A stretch of 64,000 nt of DNA from Ailanthus altissimus. Lineage: Eukaryota; Streptophyta; Magnoliopsida; Sapindales; Simaroubaceae. Position numbers and translations under genes: made by a program. Below the pieces are notes generated by a model. The model was given only the letters and a program-made list of their open reading frames with translations, ran no database searches and had not been told where the DNA came from. Below, piece by piece: positions 1 to 11,918 of this stretch (its first letter is position 1; each line of letters begins with the position of its first letter). The stretch spans positions 3,465,001 through 3,529,000 of the forward strand of contig OX327699.1 in NCBI GenBank assembly GCA_946807835.1. The letters run 5' to 3'.

Positions 1-1083
1 CTGAGCTAGAGGGTGGAAACGTGATATAGCTCAGATGGCCCAGATACTAGCAGCAATGATCCAGCAGTCGAGAGAGACCGGAGTGTCCATTGAGCGTACT
101 AAGAAATTAGGCGCTAAGCCTTATAATGGTACCGAAGACCCCGAGAGAGCCATATCCTGGTTAGAGAACAATGAAATGTTTTTTCAGGTTATGAGATATA
201 CTGACGAACAGATGGTGGTATACTCAGTATTTCTATTGAAGGAAGGAGCGAAAGATTGGTGCAAAGCCTTGCCAATGAGGAATGCCGATGGAGTTTCTTG
301 GGCGCTTTTCAAAAAGAAATTTCTAAATAAGTTCTTCCCCAAAAGTTATAAATATGTGAAGATAGAAGAGTTCTTCAAGCTGGAACAAGGCTCTCTCTCG
401 GTGGCAGAGTATGAGAAGAAATTTTCAGAGTTCCTCTGTGTTGTTCCTTTTATAGCTGATAATAAAGAGTAAAAGGTTAATCAGTTTGCAGTGGGTCTTA
501 ATCCTAGGATCCGGGCATACGTGGTATCGACAGCCACACTCAGTATGGAGTATTGGTGTAAGCTGCACCTTGGGTTAAAAGAAGCATGGCGGCCATCCTT
601 AAACTGAAACAGCAGGGCCAAAAAAGAGGTTGGTCAGGTGGTTCTCGAGGAGGGCCTAGTAAATTCACAAGAACAGAGGAGAGATCTACATGGTCTAGCA
701 GTAAAAAACCAAGCCAATGAGCTCAATCCAGCCAAACTTCTGTTCGACAACCATCGGCCAGATTCTAAAGCACTAAGGAGAGTTGGAAGAATTTTTCGGT
801 GTGTAATAAATACGGCAAGGCCCATCCGAGGGATTGTAGGAAGGGGACTACCAGTTGTTATAAGTGTGGTCAAGAGGGCCACTACATGAGAGATTGCTCG
901 AATAATGGAGCCAGCAGTAGGCCAAAAGATAGACCACTAGCTCTGGGACAGACTAGTGGTAGTAGCTGAGGAAATATTCGAGGCGGTCCTCAATTCAAAA
1001 GGTCGAGCGGCTCAAGCTAACCTAGTAGGGGAACCAGTCGAGGAGGATCATCCGGAGGACCACAAGGCAGACCGTATACCTAG
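1..1083 (+). pseudogene. gag: Ty3/gypsy gag pseudogene, plus arm
   Basis: Capsid/nucleocapsid precursor of the plus arm, entered partway through its N-terminal region. An open stretch at 35-472 holds the retrotransposon gag core, with GTEDPERAISWLENNEMFF followed by a KDWCKALPM segment and a KIEEFFKLEQG segment. A stop at 470-472 and frame changes interrupt the rest. The nucleocapsid tail has two zinc knuckles. The first is near 800-838, with a Tyr replacing one Cys. The second is an intact CYKCGQEGHYMRDC (CX2CX4HX4C) at 856-897. Further stops at 968-970 and 1018-1020 precede the protease. The homologous minus-strand gag at 6689-8060 has different lesions, so the two decayed independently after duplication. 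Confidence 0.85.
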
Positions 1084-1560
1084 GCTAGGGTATTTGTGGT
1101 GACCCAACAGGGGCCGAATGAGGCCCTAGAAGTTGTGACATGTACGGTGTCAATTTTTGATCGAGATGCTTATGTACTAATAGATCTTGGAGTGACCCAT
1201 TCTTTTATTTCTAAGGCATTTGCTGCAAATGTTAGTATAGCCCCCCAGTTATTGGATTGCACGGGTAGTAGTATCTCTTCCTATAGGAGACTCCATTATA
1301 GCAGAAAGGGTGTATAGGTGTAGTAAAAATTGATATTGAGAGCCAAGAGTTTATGGTGGATTTGATTGTGCTGGCCATCAGTGAGTTTAATGTGATTTTA
1401 GAGATAGATTGGTTGTCTAAATATCGGGCCTCAGTGGATTGCTTCCAGAAAGAAGTCAAATTATGTAGCCAAGGTGGAACGGAAGTTATTTTCTGTGGGA
1501 TGCAAAAATCACTTTCCGCCAGTATAGTGTTGGTAATGAGGGCAAGAAAGATGCTTCAAA
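1084..1560 (+). pseudogene. Ty3/gypsy aspartic protease pseudogene, plus arm
   Basis: Retropepsin-like domain that would cut the gag-pol polyprotein. The active-site segment reads VLIDLGVTHSFIS near 1168-1212. The catalytic Asp is kept, but the usual Ser/Thr/Pro-Gly context is altered (Leu-Gly). A frameshift follows near 1300. The C-terminal half reopens at 1353 with the family's VILxxDWL motif, here VILEIDWLSKY with Glu-Ile where Gly-Met is usual. It continues without a clear boundary into the RT linker, which contains VRELSDVFPKDLPGLP. Confidence 0.8.
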
Positions 1561-2935
1561 AGTTATGTCAGGGTTACTTAGTCTATGCCATAGACGTAAG
1601 AGACGGTGGAAGAAAATTAGAGGATATTTTAGTGGTTAGAGAGCTTTCGGATGTATTCCCAAAGGATCTTCCGGGCTTGCCTTCAGATAAAGAGATAGAG
1701 TTTAAAATAGAAGTAGCCCCTAGAATGCAATCAATTTCTAAAGCACCTAATAGAATGGCTCCTTCATAGTTGAAAGAACTGAAGGTTCAGCTAGAAGAGT
1801 TGGTGAATAAGGGTTTCATCAGACAAAGTACTTCTCCTTGGGGGGTACCAATTTTGTTTGTAAAGAAGAAAGACGGAAGTATGAGATTATGCATTGATTA
1901 TAGGGAACTGAATAAAGTGATGGTGCGTAATCAATACCCATTTTTGAGAATTAATGATTTGTGTGATCAGCTACAAGGAGCCTGAGTATTTTTCAAGATA
2001 GATATGAGATCAGACTATCATCAACTAAAGATCCAGGAGGAACATGTTCCTAAGACAGCCTTTAGGACCCAATATGGGCATTATGTAATCTTGATTATGC
2101 CTTTTGGGCAGACTAATGCCTTGGCTTTTTTTATGAATCTCATGAACAAAGTTTTTCGATCCTATGTAGATCGGTTTGTGATAGTATTTATTGATGATAT
2201 ACTAGTTTATTCAAACAGTGAGGAAGAGCATGCAGAACATCTGAGGATTGTTTTGCAAACCTTAAGGGAGCATCGGCTTTATGCCAAACTCAGTAAATGT
2301 CAGTTTTGGCTAGATAGAGTTGCATTTTTTGGGCACATAATCTCTGCAGAAGGGGTAACAGTAGATCCCCAGAAGATTGAAGCAATAGTGAATTGGAGAC
2401 AGCCCATGAACGTGATGGAGGTTCGTAGTTTCTTAGGTTTGGCTAGGTATTATAGGAAGTTTGTAGAGGGATTCTCAAAGATAGCCACTTCTCTGACTAA
2501 AATAACCTGGAAAGAAGAGAAGTTTGTACGGTTAGAAGCGTGCCAATAGAATTTTGAAGAGCTAAAGCGAAGGTTGACTTTGTCCCCAGTGCTTACACTT
2601 CCGTTGGGGAATGACAGATTTACCATATATTGTGATGCTTCCAGGCAGGGTCTAGGTTGTGTGCTGATGCTGAAAGAGAAAGTAATAGCCTATGCTTCCA
2701 GACAATTAAAGAACATGAACAGAATTATCCTACACATGACCTAGAATAAGTTGCCGTAGTTTTTGCTCTAAGAATTTGGAGTCATTTTTTGTCTAGGGTT
2801 CCTTGTAAGATCTTTACGGACCTTAAGAGCCTGCAGTACTTGTTTACCCAGAAAGAATTGAATATGAGACAGTGAAGGTGGCTAAAGCTTATTCAAGACT
2901 ATAAGTGCACCCTAGAGTACTATCTGGGAAAAGCC
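1561..2935 (+). pseudogene. pol: Ty3/gypsy reverse transcriptase and RNase H pseudogene, plus arm
   Basis: The RT domain is nearly complete. It has the priming region [19 protein letters not shown] and the [11 protein letters not shown] motif. The catalytic box [10 protein letters not shown] (FIDD at 2187-2198) keeps both Asp. The thumb/connection segment contains [19 protein letters not shown]. In-frame stops lie at 1767-1769, 1983-1985 and 2547-2549. RNase H begins near 2550 with TIYCDASRQGLGCVLM, then breaks by frameshift near 2710. Its end is recognisable only as scattered fragments up to KANMAADALGRKP at about 2930-2970. Confidence 0.88.
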
Positions 2936-3682
2936 AATATGGCAGCAGATGCTCTCGGCAGAAAGCCTGTCGGTTCAATAGCTCACTTGAAGGTCACATA
3001 TCTATCAATGTTGATAGAATTGAAGTCTTTAGGTGTAAAATTAGAATTATCAGATTCGGGAGCACTATTAGTGACATTTCAGGTCCGCCCAATACTGGTT
3101 GATCGAATCAGAGAACTACAAACTCAAGATCCACAAGTAGTTAAATTAAAGGGTAAAATCAAGTCCGGGCAGTGGAATGATCTTTTAGTGACGGACGATG
3201 GTGTACTAACCTTGGGTCGGAGGCTATGTGTTACAGATGTAAATGAGTTAGGAAGAGAGATTATGGAAAAAGCTTATTCTTTTGCATATGCTATGCATCT
3301 AGGGAGCACAAAGATGTACCGTACCCTAAAAGAGCATTACTGGTAGAAGGGCATAAAGAAAGATATAGCTAAATTTGTCTCAAGATGCCTAACTTGCCAA
3401 CAAGTAAAGGCTAAGCATCAGAAACCTGTAGGGCTCTTACAACCCCTTCCGATTTCAGAGTGAAAATGGGAAAGAATAATGATGGACTTTGTGGTGGGAC
3501 TTCTGCGTAGCCAGAGAGGCAATAATGCAATATGGGTAATTGTTGATAGACTGACGAAATCTGCCCATTTCCTACCCATTAAAAGCAGTTATTCCTTATA
3601 TAAATTAGTCCAATTGTACGTAGATGAGGTAGTACGACTCTATGGTGTTCCAGTCTCTATTGTGTCAGATAGGGATCCACGG
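2936..3682 (+). pseudogene. Ty3/gypsy integrase pseudogene, truncated at the fold-back
   Basis: Integrase N-terminus and part of the core of the plus arm. The linker after RNase H is open from 2939 to 3346. The HHCC zinc region shows AMHLG, EHYW and CLTC, with a stop at 3344-3346 between the second His and the first Cys. The core starts at MDFVVGL (first catalytic Asp) and continues through VDRLTKSAHFLPI to YGVPVSIVSDRDPR (second catalytic Asp). It stops abruptly at 3682, one residue short of the usual Phe of the SDRDxRF motif. Everything downstream (third acid, C-terminal domain) is absent because the sequence folds back into the minus arm. Confidence 0.87.
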
Positions 3683-3705
3683 GAAATGAACCGTGGATCC
3701 CTATC
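3668..3705. repeat. 15-bp perfect inverted repeat at the fold-back junction
   Basis: GATAGGGATCCACGG (3668-3682) is followed by 8 bp (GAAATGAA) and then its exact reverse complement (3691-3705). The left arm is the integrase codons for DRDPR. The right arm lies where minus-strand RNase H sequence should continue, so it looks like a templated copy made during a snap-back or strand-switch event. Confidence 0.95.
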
Positions 3706-4016
3706 TATTCATCTAGGTCATGTGCAGGATAATTTTATTCATGCTTTTTTAATTGTCTGGAAGAAGTTGTTATTACTTTCTCCTTCTGCATTAGCACACA
3801 ACCTAGACCCTGCCTGGAAGCATTATAATATATAGTAAATCCGTCCTTCCCAAACGGAAGTGTGAGCACTGGGGCTGAAGTTAACCTTCGCTTTAGCTTT
3901 TCGAAACTCTGCTGGCACGCTTCCAACCAAATAAACTTCCCTTCTTTATAGGTTAGTTTAGTCAAAGGAGTGGCTATCTTTGAGAATCCCTCAACAAACT
4001 TCCTATAATATTCGGC
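3706..4016 (-). pseudogene. RNase H fragment, minus arm
   Basis: Minus-strand RNase H start, read from 3965 downward. It has FEKLKRRLTSAPVLTLPFG and then TIYYNASRQGLGCVLM, in which the first catalytic Asp of the usual YCDAS is Asn. The domain is cut off at about 3711, just after the segment equivalent to NYPTHDLE, where it meets the fold-back junction. A stop near 4017-4019 separates it from RT. Confidence 0.82.
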
Positions 4017-4703
4017 CTAACCCACGAAACTACGGACCTCTGTCACCTTTATAGGCTGTCTCTGATATACTATTGCTTCAATCTTCTGAGGATCTACTGT
4101 TACCCCTTCTGCAGAGATTACATGCCCTAAAAATGCAACCCTATCTAGCCAGAACTGACATTTACTAAGTTTGGCATACAGCTGATGCTCCCTTAAGGTT
4201 TGCAAAACAATCCTCAGATGTTTTGCATGCTCTTCCTTACTGCTTGAATAAATCAGTATATTATCAATAAATACTATCACAAACTGATCTAAATAGGATC
4301 GAAAAACTCTGTTCATGAGATCCATAAAAGCATCTGGGGCATTAGTCAGCCCAAAATGCATAATCAAGAATTCATAATGCCTATATCGGGTCCTAAAGGT
4401 TGTCTTAGGAACAGTTTCCTCCTGAATCTTCAGTTGATGATAGCCTGACTTCAGATCTATCTTAAAAAATACTCTGGCTCCTTGTAGCTGATCAAATAAA
4501 TCATCGTTTCTCAAAAGCGAATATTGATTACGAACCGTTACTTTATTCAGTTCTCTGTAATTAATGCATAATCTCATACTTCCATTTTTCTTCTTTACAA
4601 ACAAAACCGGTGCCCCCCAATGAGAAGTACTCGGTCTGATGAAACCCTTATTCACCAAGTCTTCTAGCTGAACCTTAAGTTCTTTCAACTCAGTAGGAGC
4701 CAT
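4017..4703 (-). pseudogene. pol: Ty3/gypsy reverse transcriptase, minus arm (long open stretch)
   Basis: A 228-codon uninterrupted RT stretch on the minus strand, from [20 protein letters not shown] to EVRSFVG. It is the best-preserved RT of this family in the window. It keeps [18 protein letters not shown] and [11 protein letters not shown] (Asp to Asn in the usual CIDYRELNK). The catalytic box reads [10 protein letters not shown] (FIDN at 4260-4271), so the second Asp of the YXDD pair is Asn and the enzyme would be inactive although the frame is open. A stop at 4017-4019 breaks the YYRKF motif region. Confidence 0.88.
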
Positions 4704-5338
4704 TCTGTAGGGTGCTTTGGAAATTGGTTGCGTTCCAGGGCTACTTTTATTTTAAACTCTATCTCTCCATCTGGTGGTAAGCTCGGAAGATCCCCTGGGA
4801 ATACATCCAGAAACTCTCTAACCACTAGAATATCCTCTAATTTTGCTCCACCGTCTTTTATTTCTATGGCATAGACTAAGTACTCTTGACACGACTTACG
4901 AAGCATCTTTCTTGCCCTCATTACCGACACTATACTGGCGGAAAGTGATTTCCACACTCCGCAAAAAATGACTTCCTTTCCCTCTGAGCTACATAATCTG
5001 ACTTCTTTCAGGAAGCAAACCACTGAGGCCCGATATTTAGACAACCAATCCATCCCTAAAATCACATCAAACTCACTAATGGCCAACACAATCAAATCTG
5101 TCATAAACTCTTGGCTCTCAATACTAATCTTACTACCCCTATACACCCTTTCTGTTACAATGGAGTCTCTTGTAAGAAGAGACACTACTACTATGACATC
5201 TAATAACTGGGGCACCATACTAGTATTTGTAGCAAACTCCATAAAAATAAAAGAATTGGTCACTCCAGGATTTATCAGTACATAAGCATCTCGATCAAAA
5301 ATTGACATCGTACCTGTCATAACTTCTGGGGCCGCATC
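4685..5338 (-). pseudogene. Ty3/gypsy protease and linker, minus arm
   Basis: An open minus-strand stretch from 5320 to 4685 carries the protease of the minus arm. The active-site segment reads VLINPGVTNSFIF, with the catalytic Asp changed to Asn. The downstream VILGMDWLSKYRASVVC motif is intact, unlike in the plus arm. The linker REFLDVFPGDLPSLP leads to RT, overlapping it by 19 bp in another frame. The upstream coding link to gag is interrupted by the family B solo LTR at 5339-6683. Confidence 0.85.
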
Positions 5339-6683
5339 TGATGCGATATTTCTATATCATAAAATTAAGTGCAATTATATACTATCGTATGTAAGTAATA
5401 AAGGGACTAAATAGTCGGATGTCGAACCTACGGAGATAATTTCTTCTTTTCAACCAATTACTAAAATGATATCTTTCTAATAATTATTCAGATAAATAAA
5501 AATATAAGAATGAATGTAGAAAATATAAAGGCAAAAACACAATGCAAAGAGATTTAAGTGATAGCAATATAGAGAAAACCTAGGATTAATATTATCCCTC
5601 AATATGATTTTTAATGATTAACCTTTTAATGTTTAACTCTCTTAGTCTTTATTATTGATCAAGACACTAATGTATTCACAAGCCTTTTCCAAGGTCATGC
5701 AAGTATACCTTAATTTACCAAATACCTATATTCCTATGGTACTTGTAATAAATTAAGATTCATTAAGATTAGGTCTTATTGATCATACATGCCAATTAGG
5801 TCTATTCCTATCCTAAGTTGAAACTTGCATATGCAACATTGAATGTTACTCTGCAATCATGCATCAAATTACCTAGGTCTAAATATTATGATTTCTCTTC
5901 CGAGTTTATCAATAATATTACCAACTCATTCACCATATATTGGCCAGATATATATGAAGCATTAAGATCAAGTAATTTAAATATCAAAGAACTAAGTTTA
6001 TTAAATATTCAAAAGATATGGCAATTAAGCACACATATTGAGTTCATGTAGTAACCTTAGAAAATAAGTTTAGCTTATGGCTACAAGAGAACAGCAGTAA
6101 AAATAATAATAAATCATGATACAAACAATAGCAAACCGATATAGACGTCGAATTTGTCTTGATTGCGTTGCCTAAGATACTCTTGATGCCGAAGAACGCA
6201 TTGAATCTCTCTCTAAAGTTGCTTCAATTAAACTCCTATTACTCTCCAAGACTCATGCTCTGTATTTTTGGTGTTCTTGAATGTGTCTTGGGTGCTCTTG
6301 GATTATTCTTAAAGGCTGGGAACGAGTGGCTTTTTATAGGGATTGATATGAGCTTGCAAATTTCAATTCTCGTCGGATTAGGACTCACGCTAGCGCTGGG
6401 GCGCTATGCAGTTGTCGGTAGGGCGACGCATGAAAAAGGCTTCACCGCTGAAGCGGTGGGTTGATGGCGCTGGGGCTCTGGTCTATTGCCGGAGCGCCAG
6501 ATGCGACTTAACCAGGTTGTTTTTCTTATTTAGATCACTATTCCAACGCTGGGGCGATAATCCTCTTGGCACTGGGGCCATATAAATAATAATAATGCAC
6601 ATAAATAGCCATCTATTCTCATAAAATAATAAAATATCAATAATAAAAACATGAGAAAATATATGATAAATTTGCCCTTATCA
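5339..6683 (-). mobile_element. Family B solo LTR, copy 1
   Basis: A 1345-bp insertion flanked by the 5-bp TSD GCATC (5334-5338 and 6684-6688), splitting the minus-arm gag-pol. On the plus strand it reads TGATGCGATATTTC to GCCCTTATCA. On the minus strand it begins TGATAAGGGC. I assign minus orientation because that reading resembles family C (52343-53715) at its start (TGATAAGG) and at a downstream GTGGGATCGACA-like box, both typical of Athila/Tat-type LTRs. A GC-rich block of GCGCTGG-type repeats sits at about 6385-6500. A second copy is at 24949-26429. No internal region or second LTR is present, hence solo LTR. Confidence 0.9.
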
Positions 6684-6688
6684 GCATC

Positions 6689-8060
6689 CGCCTCTTATTG
6701 GGTCACCACAAATACCCTAGCTTGGGTATACGGTCTGCCTTGCGGTCCTCCGAATGATCCTCCTCGATTGGCTCCCTTACAAGGCTGGCTCAATCCACTC
6801 CACCTTCTAAATTGCGGACCGCCTCGAATCTGTCCTCGACCACCATTAGTCTGTCTTAGAGCTTGTGGTCTATCTTCTAGCCTAATGCTAGCTTCATCAT
6901 TCGGGCAATCTCTCATGTAGTGGCCTTTTTAACCACACTTATAACAACCAGTAGTCCCCTTCCAACAATCCCCCGGATGGGCCTTGCCGCATTTATTACA
7001 CACCGAAAAATTCTTCCAACTCCTTAGTGCTTTGAAATCCGGCCGATGGTTGCCGAACAGAAGCTTGGCTAGATTGAGCTCCTTGGCTTGGTTTCTGACT
7101 GCTAGACCATGTAGATCTCTCCCCTGTTCGTGTGAATTTACTAGGCCCTCTTCAAGAACCACCTGACCAACCTCTTTTCTGGCCCTGCTATTTTTGTTTA
7201 AGGATGGTCGCCATGCTTCTTTCAACCCGAGTTGCAGCTTCCAACAATGCTCCATACTGAGTGTGGGCTGCCAATATCACGTACACCCTGATTTGAGGAT
7301 TGAGACCCACTGCAAACCAGCTAGCCTTCTGCTTCTCATTATCAGCTATAAAAGAAATGGCACGAAGGAGCTCTGAAAACTTCTTCTTGTACTCTGCTAC
7401 CAAGAGAGAACCTTGTTCGAGCTTGAAGAACTCTTCTATCTTCATATCTTTATAACTTTTGGGGTAGAACTTATTCAGAAATTCCTCTTTGAAAAGTGCC
7501 CAAGACACCTCATCGGCATTTCTCCTTTGCAAGGCCTTCCATCAATCCTTCGCTCCTTCATTCAATAGAAATGTGGAGTATACCACCATCTATTCTTCAG
7601 TACATCCCATAACCTAGAAAATTTCTTCATTATTCTCTAACCAGGATAGGGCTCTCTCGAGATCTCCGTTACCATCATAAGGCTTAGCACCCAATTTCTT
7701 GGCGTGCTCAATAGCACTTCGGTCTCTCTCGACTGTTGGACCACTGCTGCTAGTATCTAGGCCATCTGAGCTATATTCACATTTCCACCCTCTGGGTCAA
7801 TAGGTTGAGATGATTCATGAGAGGTCTGAGGTGTAGAAACATTAATCGACTCATTTCCCTGCTCCTCTTCAGATGCAAAAGCCTCCGCAGCTGCTTTCCT
7901 AGCACGTGGGCCTCTCCGACGATGCAAATTTTTTTTAAATTCAGTGATGCAAATGATTATCAAATGCATAGAATTCAATTTACTAAACTTAGAAAAGTAT
8001 TCATGCAACTTCAAGAATCTCATTCTAAAAATGAACTTTTTATCTAAAAACTTCAAAAAA
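6689..8060 (-). pseudogene. gag: Ty3/gypsy gag pseudogene, minus arm
   Basis: Minus-strand gag, read from about 8060 down. The N-terminal region is basic then acidic (RRRGPRARKAAAEAFASEEE, near 7850-7930). The capsid core appears as pieces (7188-7532 contains KIEEFFKLEQGSLLVAEYKK and QIRVYVI), with stops and frame changes between them. Two zinc knuckles follow at about 6900-7000. The first, CNKCGKAHPGDC, is intact, whereas its plus-arm counterpart has lost a Cys. The second, CYKCG*KGHYMRDC, has a stop replacing the Gln codon. The tail GRPYTQARVFVVTQ near 6695-6740 joins the protease in the plus arm, but here runs into the solo LTR. Confidence 0.85.
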
Positions 8061-8076
8061 CCGTGCACTGATACCA
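8061..8076 (-). other. Primer binding site, tRNA-iMet type
   Basis: On the minus strand this reads TGGTATCAGTGCACGG, matching the conserved TGGTATCAGAGC initiator-Met PBS for the first nine bases. It lies 3 bp inside the LTR end at 8080, which fixes the orientation of family A LTRs: the CCTGTCA end faces the internal region. Confidence 0.85.
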
Positions 8077-9143
8077 CTCTGATAGGACTCGCCCCGAGAC
8101 CCTCTACTGTAGGTCCCAGTGGCCCTACCGGGCAACTCGACAAAAATTCCTCAGAATTTAACTGGGTAAGTTGAGAAATTCCGTTAGGTGAATCCCTTTT
8201 TAGTTCTTGCTATTATTGAGAAAATCTTGGAATATACACGAAAATCACTTCTTAAGTTTAAAAACAAATGGGCAAAGTTTCTCCTATTTTTCTAAAAATT
8301 CATATAAAACCTGCAAAGAATTTGCACTTTTATTTCAAACACTTCCCAATACTACCAAATAGGACCTTTGGTCCTTTCCAAATTAAATCCAACACAACTC
8401 AATAATTTCATTTAAATCACTAAATGAGTATACTCATAAAAGAAAAAACGATCATCATAATATCGAAATCTCTTCTTGTTGGTTCAAAACATATATACAA
8501 ATATACATGCCTATAACTACTATGCAGAAAGTAAAGGATGCTATTTAGTACATTTACAAATACAAAAATGATCTCCAAATTTAGCCCACTACTCAGCAAT
8601 AGGAGAATCAACAACTTGCGTACCGAGACCTACATCTGAGAAGGGGGTTTAGAAAATATAAAACACAAAACGAGTGAGCTAAAGGAGCTCAGTGAGTACA
8701 ATTAAGATTGAAATAAAATAACATTATGCATAGATAGTAAATTCTAAGTACATGCATAAATTATGCTTCTAAAACTGTAAAACGGTTTCTAACATCATAT
8801 GCAGATGAAATCTTGCCGAGCGAGTTTTATCTACATCTTTGAAAAATAATATCCAAAATCTGTATAACATAAATAACTGTCATGTGCATATAAATGCATC
8901 AAATACTATTGGTATATCGAAAACTAGTAAAGTCCTCGCTCGGTCATTGTCTTTCTAAACTGTACCAATGGTAACCCTAAAGCTCTATACTCATGTAGTG
9001 ACTCAACTAACACAGCACACGTGAGTAGGTCACGGAGCACCTCAACTAGCAGCACCCATAGTGACATCTCAAAGCATCCCACAAGCTATACAGCGGAATC
9101 CTACATTGCATACATATAGCGAGACAATACCTCGTACACATAG

Positions 9144-11918
9144 TGACAAGACCCGACCTGAGACCCTCTACTATAGATCCCAGCGGCCCTATCGGGCACC
9201 CTGACGGAAGTTCCTCCGAACTTAACTGGGTATGTTGAAAAATTCCGCGAGGCGAACCCCTTTTTAATTCTTGTTACTACTAAGAAGATCTAGATTAATA
9301 CATGAAAACGACATCTTAATTTTAAAAACAAACGGACAGAGTTACCCCTGTTTTTCGAAAAATTCATATAAACCTGCAAAGAAATTTCACTTCTAATTCC
9401 AACACATCTCAATTCTACCAATTCGGACCTCCGGTCCTTTCCAAATCAAATCCAACACAACTCAATTATTTCGTTAAATCACAAAATAAGCATAATCATA
9501 AAAATTAACAACGATCATCATAAACTGGAAATTTCTTCTTCTTGATTCAACACATACTTACAAATATACATGCCTACAACTATTATGCATAAAGTAAAGA
9601 GTGCTATTAGCACATTTATATGTACAAAAATTATCTTTGGATTTGGCCCACTAGTCGGCGATAGAAGAATCAGCAGCTTGCGTTCCGAGACCTGCACCTG
9701 GGAAAGAGGTTTAAAACATAAAACATAAAATGGGTGAGCTAAAGGAGCTCAGTGAGTGTAAATGAGATTTCAATTACAAGAACATTATACAAAGATAGCA
9801 ATTTCTAAAGTACATGCAGAAATTATGCTTCTAAAGCGGATGTAAAACTGTAAAACGGTTTCTAATATCATATGCTAATGAAATCTTGCCGAGCAGGTTA
9901 TATCTACATCTTTGGAAAACTATATTCAGAATCTGTATAACATAATAACTGTTGTGTGCATATAAATGCATAAATGCTATCGTTAAATCAAAAACTAGTA
10001 AAATCATCGCTCGGCCATTTTCTTTCTAAACTGTACCAATGGTAACCCTAAAGCTCTATACCCACGCAGCGACTTACCTAGCACCGCATACGTGAGTAGG
10101 TCATGGGGTACCTCAACTAGCAGCACCCACAGTGACATCTCAAGACATCTCACTAGCTACGCAGCGGAATCCTACATCGCATGCATATAGCGAGACAATA
10201 TCCCGTACCCATAGAGCGACTCTCATGACTCGACATCCCGACTTCCCGGAGTTAGTGACACACCCCCAAGACCTGCCCATGTGCATAGGATATACCAGCC
10301 GGGTCTAATACAATCATCACCACTATAATCTGAGGGTACCAATGGCCTTAAAAACGAATGCAGAAATTTTAAAACTGATTTCGCAAATCGATTATGTAAA
10401 AGCATGTCTATGAATATATCAAGATCATAAATCATGTTTATGCATCCAAAGCTCATAAAACCTACATAGTCATTGTGCGAAAACATAATAACCGAAAAGT
10501 AAAAGAAATGGCAGATTTTCACTCCCAACCGCTCCGCGCTCAATTTCGCTCCCGATATCTGCTCCCGTTAACGCTCTCGGTTATCTTCACCTAAATGCCA
10601 TAAATAACATTTAGAATCAAATCGAACACTAGAATGTCATTTAACTACTAAATGCCCTAATCAGCATACAAAGCCCGAATGTAAACTACTTCCCGATTTT
10701 AGTTACGGAGCCATAATTGAAACTAACTCACCATCCGGCGCTTTGAAAATTATTGAACACCTTATAATTTGATTGGACATACTTGCCCTCCATCTTTCCA
10801 ACATGGAAAATTATGTCCCATTTTCTTCATTTTTGGGTTTTTCCATCAACCATATACATTCAATACACAATATGCATCATTTACACACAACAATTCAATC
10901 AAAACACCACTCAATTCCTAACTTCCCTAAAGTGGCAGAATTTCACCTTAAGTTCCAATACATTCCTTTTCTCAATTTCTTGTTCCAATTACAACAAAAT
11001 CATGCCAATTTCATTCTAAAACTCTAATTACAACCAATTGAAATCTCTACAACAAAATCACCAAAAACCCTAATTCTCACCTTGCCAATTTCTTCCAATT
11101 GATGACTCCTTCAAGCTCCACCCTAGAATTCAACTTAATCTAAGCCAAGAATACACATAAGAACATCAATTAAAACATTCTTGAAATCTCACTTATCAAA
11201 CTCATAAAAGATGCTTTTCTTACCTTTTTTTCTTGAATTTTCACTAATAGAGACTTCAATTGAACTTAGGGATGGGTTTGTAACCTTAATTTGGCTTGAT
11301 TACACATGAAAATTCATGAAAAAAAACTTGAATAGTCACTGTAGCAGCACCCCCCTTTGAAGCTCGAATTTCTCTCTTTTTTTTGGCTAAGTGTTGGTTT
11401 TGATCTCTCTTCAAATTTCTACACACTTCTAACATATATATAGTGCTCCCTCAATTTACCATTTTGCCCTTCAACTTACTTAAAACTTCTAATTTGCCAT
11501 TAGTTAAAAACTAATTATGTAATTAGTTCATTTGTAACTATCTAGTTAGAATAGTTCAAAGAACTAACTAGAACTTCCAACTTGGCAATCCATGAGATTT
11601 CTTCTAATTGGTCCATTCTCTAATATATGGATTATGTTTCTCAACAAAGGCTTATTCCATACATTACCCTTAAATGGAAATGTATGTAGCAAATTAGAAT
11701 TTTCTTTTCCAAGCCAATAGAGAAAACTTCTAAAAATATTCTAGGGTCGTCCGGCGCACCGATCAAGTGTGAAATTATCAAATTAGGTCTAATATCTCTC
11801 ACGTGCACTATAAAGGGAATATTTCTAATAGGGTTAAAATCGAGTAACCCTACGGTGTCTTATTTGTTCTATACCGGAATCTAGGCGCCAATACTACTAA
11901 TAGAGATTGGATATTACA
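9144..11918 (-). mobile_element. Family A solo LTR nested in a family A LTR
   Basis: 2775 bp from TGACAAGACCC to GGATATTACA, flanked by the perfect TSD CATAG (9139-9143 and 11919-11923). The host LTR reads continuously once the insert and one TSD copy are skipped. The same minus orientation as its host makes this easy to misread as one long or tandem element. A minus-strand TATA-like box (TATATATATG) is at 11433-11442, upstream of the conserved GTGTGTAG sequence. Confidence 0.95.

Noticed and set aside
6159..6464. 101-codon frame and the similar 25771-26058 frame as a protein gene
   Set aside because: Both lie inside family B solo LTRs in antisense orientation, cover the GC-rich block, and have no recognisable domain. 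The two copies diverge after mid-frame.
7757..8143. 128-codon minus frame as one intact protein
   Set aside because: It starts in LTR sequence and crosses the PBS. Only the part below about 8060 belongs to gag.
8080..11918. Reading 8080-9143 and 9144-11918 as one tandem LTR duplication
   Set aside because: The CATAG TSD and continuity of the outer LTR across 9143/11924 show nested insertion instead.
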